Of a stretch of DNA of 64,000 nucleotides, positions 58,285 through 64,000 are shown piece after piece. This stretch comes from Limonium bicolor. Taxonomy: Eukaryota; Streptophyta; Magnoliopsida; Caryophyllales; Plumbaginaceae. The DNA is taken from the NCBI GenBank assembly GCA_023374045.1, contig CM041776.1, positions 319,077,925-319,141,924 of the forward strand, written 5' to 3'. The notes under the pieces are model-generated. The model saw nothing but the letters and a program-made list of their open reading frames with translations, searched no databases and was not told the DNA's origin. Each line of letters starts with the position of its first letter. Positions within the stretch are counted from its first letter, which is position 1. Position numbers and translations under genes: made by a program.

Positions 58285-59256
58285 AGCAGAAATATGTTAC
58301 TATACTTCTACCTAGGCAGTGTACCCATCATTTTGCGGAATAGTGAATTGAGTGGGGGTTTCGATCTCAGGGACCTCGTTCAATTAATTGACAATTTATT
58401 AACTAACTGAGAAACTAAACTAAGAAAACAGGCTACGTCACTTTTTCAAGTTTTACTTAATTTAATGAAAAGGCTGACTTAATAAACAAATGTAAAATAA
58501 TAAAACAATCAAAATAAACTAAGAAAATAAATAAAGATTAAAATCTAAATAAAAGAAAGCACCCTGGATTGTTCTGTAAACTCAGGAATCTTAATTAATC
58601 CGTTGACCGACCCCTGTACAATGAATCCTAATTAGAGAAATAACAAGCCGCAAATCATGCCCAAGTCAATTCTAACCAATCGCTTTATTACCAATTCCTA
58701 TTGAAGACAGATTAACCTATAGGCAAACCATGCTTCTAGTCGTTAACCCAGTTTAACTTCCTATGTCTTGTTAACTAATCTCAGCGCCGTATTTTGATTA
58801 GAAAACTACAAGAATTGCTTTAATAATTAGCTAGAGAATTAAAGTGCATGAAGAACAGGAATTAAACTACTGCAACTATAATTAGAGAAAATATTACAAA
58901 ATAAATGTGAAGATCCGGTCTGCTACCCCAATCCAGGGAGCTAAACTAACTGCTCAATCATAAACATAAAGGTAACAAAAATAATAAAGAACGACATAAA
59001 ACAAAATAATATTTGGAAGTGGTGGTGATATGGTGATGGTGACGGCGGTGGCGTGAAGCTGGATGGTGTTGGTGGCGTGTGTGGTGGTGACGTTGAATGA
59101 TTATGGTGGTGGTGTGATGAAGTGGTGATGGTGAATAGGATGAACGGTGTTGTAGTAGATGAATGGAGGTGTAAGCCTCTTCGGGGAGGCGTGAATGGAT
59201 GGTGATGTTGGATGGTGTTCAATGTTGGGTTTAAGAATATTAAAGAGAGGCGTAAG
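58285..59256 (-). repeat. LTR fragment of the LTR-A family
   Basis: Co-linear with 43020-44060: CCTAGG..GTACAT, AGTGGG..CTC..GGACCTC, TTAATTAACTGACAATTTAT, the Arg/Thr-poor middle and the GGTGGTGATGG microsatellite (58985-59215). It lacks primer-binding site and gag at its left, and its U3 part is cut by LTR-C at 59257. The ORF over the microsatellite is low-complexity and not a gene. Confidence 0.65.
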
Positions 59257-60627
59257 TGTTGGGAAAATTACATACATAGTAATTAAACCTAGCTAAAATG
59301 GGCAAGTGCACCCAATTCGTTGCAGTAAAACAAGTGTCGTATCCACAAGGAAATTGGTTTCTAAATCCCGAGCTTCGGTATAATAGTTAAGTGCAAAATA
59401 ACAGTAAAATGGGGGTTTAGCCAGAGGCAAGCTTGGTTGTTTGTTTTGTTAACTGAAATGTAATAAAAACAGTAAAATGTTTGTGAATGGAATGGATGGG
59501 GAGAGTACCCTAGGATAGTGGGAATCACCCAATTCACTCAAAGAACTTCAAAACCATAACTCATCATCTCAGTGCCTATTAAAGTGTAGCTCATGAATCC
59601 CCAAATCATGGGAAATCCAATTCTTACCTAAATAATTAAACCCCTTAATTAAAGGAGATTCAAGTCATCAAATAGCATTAAGCAAGCACTCTTAAACAGT
59701 AGCCCCAAGCATTTACTTCCAGAATCAAGAAAGCAAAGGTTAGGGTTTACTCCCTTCTTGGTCTAGTTCCAAACTCAAGCTCAATTATTGAATGGAACCA
59801 CCATAAATGCAATAAGAGATCAATTTAGTGCATTCATTGATATTGAAGGAAATAAAACAAGAGTAACAAATGAGTTAGGTTTCTAGCATTCAATGAGCAA
59901 AATGGGTTCAAACCCTCATCCTAGGATACAAATGGAACTACTCAGACATAGCTAAAGGAAAGAGCAAGGAGAAGGAAGAATTATCCATTAGAGGAGCTTC
60001 CAAGCTTCAATGGAGGTAGAAATCTTCACTTTCTTCTTCCTCCTTTCTTCTCTTCTCTTCTCCTTCTCTTTTCTCCTCTATTTTCGCCTCTCTATCGTCT
60101 GTTTAGGGTTGGAGTCGGGTGTATTTGATAATGGGGAAGGGAGCCCCAAAATGCAGCCTTTAAACAGAAAATTTTGGGCAAAAATTCCGTCCGACCGACC
60201 TTGCAAGGTCGGTCCCAAGGTCGGTCGGACCCTTTCAAACGGGAGCACGTGACAGATTTTTAAGCTCGACCGACCTTGCAAGTCCGGTCGCAAGGTCGGT
60301 CGATTCCAGTGAGTTCTGGGATCGATTGAACAGAGCCGGACCGACCTTGCAAGGTCGGTCGGCCCCAGAATGTCATTTTCCTGTGCCGGAATTCTCCCGA
60401 TGCTTCCTGTTGGCTAGGCATCCTTCCCGAGGTGCTCGAACATTGATGCTTTCTCATATAAAGCTCTCAAAATGTACTCCAATGAGTATTTACCTAGTTG
60501 AACAAGCCAAAAGTATAAGATCACTAATAAACACACAAATACTCCATAAAGTGGTGAAATAAGTCATGCGCCAAATAAAATGACGACGAAAAAAGAACTT
60601 GAGAGAGCACTATTTCACCACTTATCA
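59257..60627 (-). repeat. LTR-C: 3' LTR of a gypsy element (1371 bp)
   Basis: The minus strand starts TGATAAGTGGTGAAATAG right after a polypurine tract and ends TTTTCCCAACA. The U5 part holds the GCACTTGCC / GGATACGACACTTG phrase common to Athila/Tat-type LTRs. The palindrome triplet lies 267-434 bp from the LTR start. Confidence 0.75.
60190..60362. repeat. Palindrome triplet in LTR-C
   Basis: GACCGACCTTGC starts at 60193, 60268 and 60339 (75 and 71 bp apart). Copies 1 and 3 are perfect palindromes of the form GACCGACCTTGCAAGGTCGG. Copy 2 and an extra inverted half-site after copies 1 and 2 complete the blocks. Confidence 0.88.
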
Positions 60628-60643
60628 ACTCCCCCACACTTAT
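60628..60643 (-). other. Polypurine tract of the LTR-C element
   Basis: The minus strand reads ATAAGTGTGGGGGAGT directly before the LTR. The AGTGTGGGGGAGT form is the usual tract of this gypsy group. Confidence 0.75.
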
Positions 60644-62092
60644 CCATTTGCTTGTCCTCAAGCAAAATTAGCTAAGGACCCACGACAAGAAGGAACATTT
60701 AAAGCAAGCAAGTGTTTAGATGAGTTCTTGAATTTAAGTGAGCAAAGTTTGTGAAAAACCTCAAGAGGAGTGCAACCAACCTTCTCATGATGACATGGGT
60801 GTGCTTAGGGCAAATGAAAATATAGAGTTTCGGGGTATGATCTAGAGTGCTTCCGAGTTCGTACAGATTATGGAACTTGGAGAACTTTTACCATGGCCAA
60901 CTTCTCTCAAGAATGGGCATTGAGGGAAAACAAAAGGAAAAATAGAGATTTGCAGTTGATTCACTTTCGCAACAAGAGATGAGGAGAGGTAAATTGGCAT
61001 TTTGCCTTGCTTCGATGAACACTCATCTCTCATTTGTTGGTTACCTATGGTGTCTCTCAAGGTCCTTTTTGTCTCCTTTTTTTTCTTTTTTTTTCACAAG
61101 GAAGCACCCCTTAGCAATCCCTAGATAAGAAGGTAGAAGGAACCCCTAAGCAATAAAAAATTCATCACGAAATGGATTTATGATCACACCGCACCTAAGT
61201 GCTCCTCAAGAGAGAACCTTTGAAAAAAAAAGTTCGGTGGAAAATTCCAAGAATTCAAAGAAAAACTTGCTTACTATAAACATAACTCCCAACTGAAGCT
61301 ATAGATCATTATGAGAAAATTGACTTAGTGCATCAACTAGAAAAGGTCGTCTCCCCCACACTGGAATGGAACAATGTCCTCATTGTTCAAAGAATAGCTT
61401 ATGGAAAAACAACAGCAGACCTTTTTGGTAGCACTAGGCATGGAGTAATCCGAAAGAGTTTTGCATTATATAAAGTGGATAAGTGTAGAGAACTAATACT
61501 CCCCTGAGAAAGATGAGTTGGTGGTAATCCCCCACACTTGCTAGTGTGCATATTCAGGTACGCGCTAGCTCCGACAGGAAGAGTCGAATGGCCTAGGAAA
61601 AATTGACAAGAGGTTCTCTTGTATTTTTCCTAGCTCACGATGGGGTGTTCTCGAGGTAAGTTGATATATCTACAATGCAAAACCAAAAAGAAAATAGGCG
61701 CAACATGGATTCCAGAGAATTCGCGTTAGTGCCATCGTTAGATAATCATAGGGGGACTCACACAGGAGTCCCATAGCAGAGGAGTCAAAAAGGTGCGTAA
61801 GGCACCATAGCGCAAAATATCAGTACGAGTACAAGAAAGGAAAGGAAATTTAAAGTACAAACATCAGAAATATCATAACATAGTCTAACAGCCTAACAAG
61901 CAAGTCAGAGACATATTTAATAGCAGAGAAACAAAAGCAGCATCCCAGGATCGGAAGAGGCTACTCGGGGGTGCACCACCATGCTCGCGAACATGCTGCC
62001 AATAGGCCTCCATCTGGCGCTGGTGCTCCACCATGAGACGCCGGTGCTCGGCCATCTGCCTCTCGAACAGCGCGAGCTGCTCCGGGGCGCAG
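60644..62092 (-). other. 3' internal region of the LTR-C gypsy element
   Basis: The minus strand contains the TTGAGGACAAGCAAATGGAT phrase near the tract, then long non-coding sequence. At its upstream end (about 62090-61940) is a coding fragment: APEQLALFERQMAEHRRLM, VEHQRQMEAYWQHVREHGG. This is a charged coiled coil like those ending the polyprotein of such elements, cut at 62092 by the next insertion. GC content is clearly higher in that fragment than around it. Confidence 0.6.
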
Positions 62093-62095
62093 ACT

Positions 62096-63564
62096 TATCA
62101 TATTTTATGCACTAGATTTAGTATTATATTTATCTAAATAAAGTTATATTTATGTTATTTATGCTTATTATGTGTTAAAGTATAATATTTGTACAGATTT
62201 ATGTTTTTATGAGTTTTCTGTGCAAGGAATGATTTTCTAGGCAAAAGTTCAGTTGAAGCCGGACTCCATGCCGGGTAGTTTCTGCACGGCATAAGCACAG
62301 AACAGAAAGAGGCCTTGCCGGACCTAATGCCGGGTAGATTCCATCCGGCATAAGTAAGAGTCGCCACGGTTGACCAAGCGATAGCAGTTATTGACCGTTG
62401 GTGAAAAGGATGATGCCGGGTGTGATGCCGGGTATCTCCTACCCGGCATATGCACTGTTTCGCACGGAATTGACGGTTTCGACTGTTAACAGTTGGGCGC
62501 ATTTATCACGTGTGCCGGCTACTGATGACCTGGCACGACGCCCGACAACGACACAATTAATGCCTATAAATAGGCCGAGGCAGGCTACAATTTGACACAC
62601 TTCAACATACATATACACTCCATCCACGTCCTTATTTTCCGCCCACATTCCATCTGTTGGTGTCCAAGAGTTTCTACGGATCCATCCACGAAGAAGAAGA
62701 GAAGATTATCTTTTCGGGTTAAGGCTTTTGATTAATCTCCTTCTCCCCCATGTATTTCTTCTTTAATTGGAGTGGATGGTGAAGTAGAGATCCTTGTTAG
62801 GCTTTGGATAGGGATGAATTCCTTCTATGTAAACAATATGATTATTTCAATACAAATTCAAGCGTTCATTAAGATTCTGGTTCTTATGGCAAGGGAATTA
62901 GTTGATCACTCATTCTCTTTATGCAAATTCTACTTGAGGGGGAAAAGCCCAAGAGTAGGATAGGTTAGACAAATCTTAGTGGTCTTTGATGTTTTCATCT
63001 ATAATTTAGGGTTAGCATTAAAGATTGTGAGTTAATCCATCTTCCCCCACCTCCTTGTTCATTTCGTAGCATGACATATGCTCGATTTGTTAATGGGTTT
63101 TGAGTTTCTTGTTCGACGCAAGAGAGTGGTTTTCACCATATGAACGTGCCGGATGCACTGCCGGGTGCTTCCTGTCCGGCACATTCAAGAATTTGAATAT
63201 GCCGTCCATCTGGTGTCCGGCAGGACATCCGGCGCAATCATGTTGGTTGGTTAAGTTCGTGTCTTGAAGTTGCATTGCGTGATCATGTTGGTACTTAGGG
63301 TAGTTTAGTCCTAAACCTCGCATTTAGATAGGTTTTAGTTAATTATGGTGTCATTTACATTCCCCCCTGTTATTGTAGAATAGGCTTTTGCCCGAATTAG
63401 GACTAATTTTCTATAAGTCCCTTGGGTACGATACTCTCGGTCGTAATATATTTACACTATACTCTGACCGGGTTTTATTTTGCTACCCGTAGTAGAGTTG
63501 TAGGATTAGTTTATTATTTTATTCTTTTGTATATATTTTTATCCTAACAATTTCTCGTTTAGCA
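62096..63564 (+). repeat. LTR-D: 5' LTR of a gypsy element running off the window
   Basis: The right boundary is fixed by the primer-binding site (LTR ends ..GTTTAGCA, 63564). The left boundary near 62096 is inferred from the break in the LTR-C element's coding and is uncertain by some 15 bp. U5 carries TGGGTACGATACTCTCGG, as in related LTRs. Palindrome clusters are at 62256-62450 and 63147-63235. Confidence 0.7.
62256..62450. repeat. Palindrome triplet in LTR-D
   Basis: GCCGGGTA occurs at 62270, 62329 and 62427. Each is followed 6-10 bp later by an inverted partner (CGGCATAA, CCGGCATAA, TACCCGGCATA) and each preceded by another half-site (GCCGGACTCC, GCCGGACCTA, GCCGGGTGTG). Spacing is 59 and 98 bp. 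Confidence 0.85.
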
Positions 63565-63567
63565 AAT

Positions 63568-63586
63568 TGGCGCCGTTGCCGGGGAC
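63568..63586 (+). other. Primer-binding site of the LTR-D element (tRNA-Asp type)
   Basis: TGGCGCCGTTGCCGGGGAC, 3 bp after the LTR, matches the complement of the plant tRNA-Asp 3' end used by Athila/Tat-type elements. It is unmutated, in contrast to the site at 42991, which suggests a younger element. Confidence 0.9.
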
Positions 63587-64000
63587 TTGGAATTAGTCCA
63601 AGTCCTAAATTCGGTAAAACGCCCTATTCTTTATTCTTTGATTCTTTAATTCTTTACTTCTCTAATTCTTTTAATTTCAATTTGGTATTCGGTTGAATAG
63701 GCCTGGTGTAAAGGCCGGATGCCTCATACCAGGCACATTCAACATTTTATTTTCTTTAATTCTTGTATTCTCTGATTTATTCACCCTTAGTTTTTGCAGA
63801 ATTGAATATGCCGTGCACGATGCCGGGCAACCGATACCCGGCGTATTCGGAGGAAGTCCGATGCCGGACAGAAGTTATCCGGCATAATGACCGGCATGTT
63901 CAAATTATTTTCAAAATTTCATACATTGTTAAGCTTTTAACAATTTGAATTTATTCTTGTTTACCTCTTCGTTTATTTATCTCTTCTAATAGTCCCTACC
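63587..64000 (+). other. Leader of the LTR-D element with further hairpins
   Basis: Non-coding leader upstream of gag (which is outside the window). It carries GAATAGGCCTGGT..ACCAGGCACATTC (63694-63742), GAATATGCCG..CCCGGCGTATTC (63804-63848) and GATGCCGGAC..ATCCGGCATAAT (63859-63889). These are arms of hairpins using the same CCGG vocabulary as LTR-D. Confidence 0.7.

Noticed and set aside
58941..59222. His/Pro/Ser/Thr-rich minus-strand ORF
   Set aside because: Translation of the GGTGGTGATGG microsatellite inside an LTR.
60010..60562. Overlapping ORFs on both strands in LTR-C
   Set aside because: They follow from the GC-rich palindromes lacking stops; neither has start context nor domain.

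Overview
This window comes from a eudicot-type plant nuclear genome. It is AT-rich and almost entirely mobile DNA, with one recognisable host gene in 64 kb. There is no bacterial gene density, no operons, no CRISPR array and no rRNA or functional tRNA gene. The host gene is a seven-exon YABBY transcription factor of the YABBY5 type (16568-20011, + strand, 208 aa). Its reading frame is intact across all exons, and its last intron appears to be a GC-AG intron.

Left flank (1-16 kb): a decayed Ty1/copia RNase H gene (205-447 and 4364-4496) is split by a 3.9-kb non-autonomous CACTA element (448-4363). A long fold-back element (1631-2161) lies inside the CACTA element. Next come the copia 3' LTR, the 3' end of a second CACTA-like element (to 5932), a minus-strand LINE with an internal deletion and a 17-bp target duplication (6166-9300; ORF1 has an RRM and a DUF4283 domain), a full-length minus-strand Ty1/copia element with a 5-bp target duplication (9339-14099), and a 445-bp hAT-like MITE (14761-15205).

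Right of the gene (20-45 kb): a plus-strand LINE with a 16-bp target duplication (20376-21831). A Sirevirus-type copia element starts at 23179. Its LTR is interrupted by a 14-kb LARD-type retrotransposon (24119-38164) with two 4427-bp LTRs, a Met-tRNA primer-binding site, a polypurine tract, a perfect AAACA target duplication and no recognisable genes inside. Sirevirus gag resumes at 38353. It is followed by a 93-bp tRNA-like SINE (40329-40421), then minus-strand Ty3/gypsy (Athila/Tat-like) gag, PBS and LTR (41058-44463), and an older gypsy integrase into which that LTR abuts.

Far right (45-64 kb): a third LINE (45971-48140, 18-bp target duplication), a 42-bp tandem repeat, a tRNA-derived repeat, a decayed Transposase_24 gene (51600-54380) interrupted by a PIF/Harbinger-like element (52275-53202), a Stowaway MITE (54928-55157), an old LTR related to the LARD, LINE fragments, and a nest of Athila/Tat-like elements. 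In that nest a 58285-59256 LTR fragment is interrupted by a minus-strand element (59257-62092), which is in turn interrupted by a plus-strand element (from 62096) running off the window.

The most unusual signal is shared by several of these LTRs. Each carries about three GC-rich palindromic blocks spaced roughly 60-98 bp apart (most often 71-75 bp). The architecture is the same but the motif sequence differs in each element: LARD LTR 26239-26418, LTR-A 44130-44240, LTR-B 45129-45314, LTR-C 60190-60362, LTR-D 62256-62450. In the last element similar hairpins recur in the rest of the LTR and in the untranslated leader after the primer-binding site. This looks like a rapidly diversifying, structure-conserved cis element of plant LTR retrotransposons.
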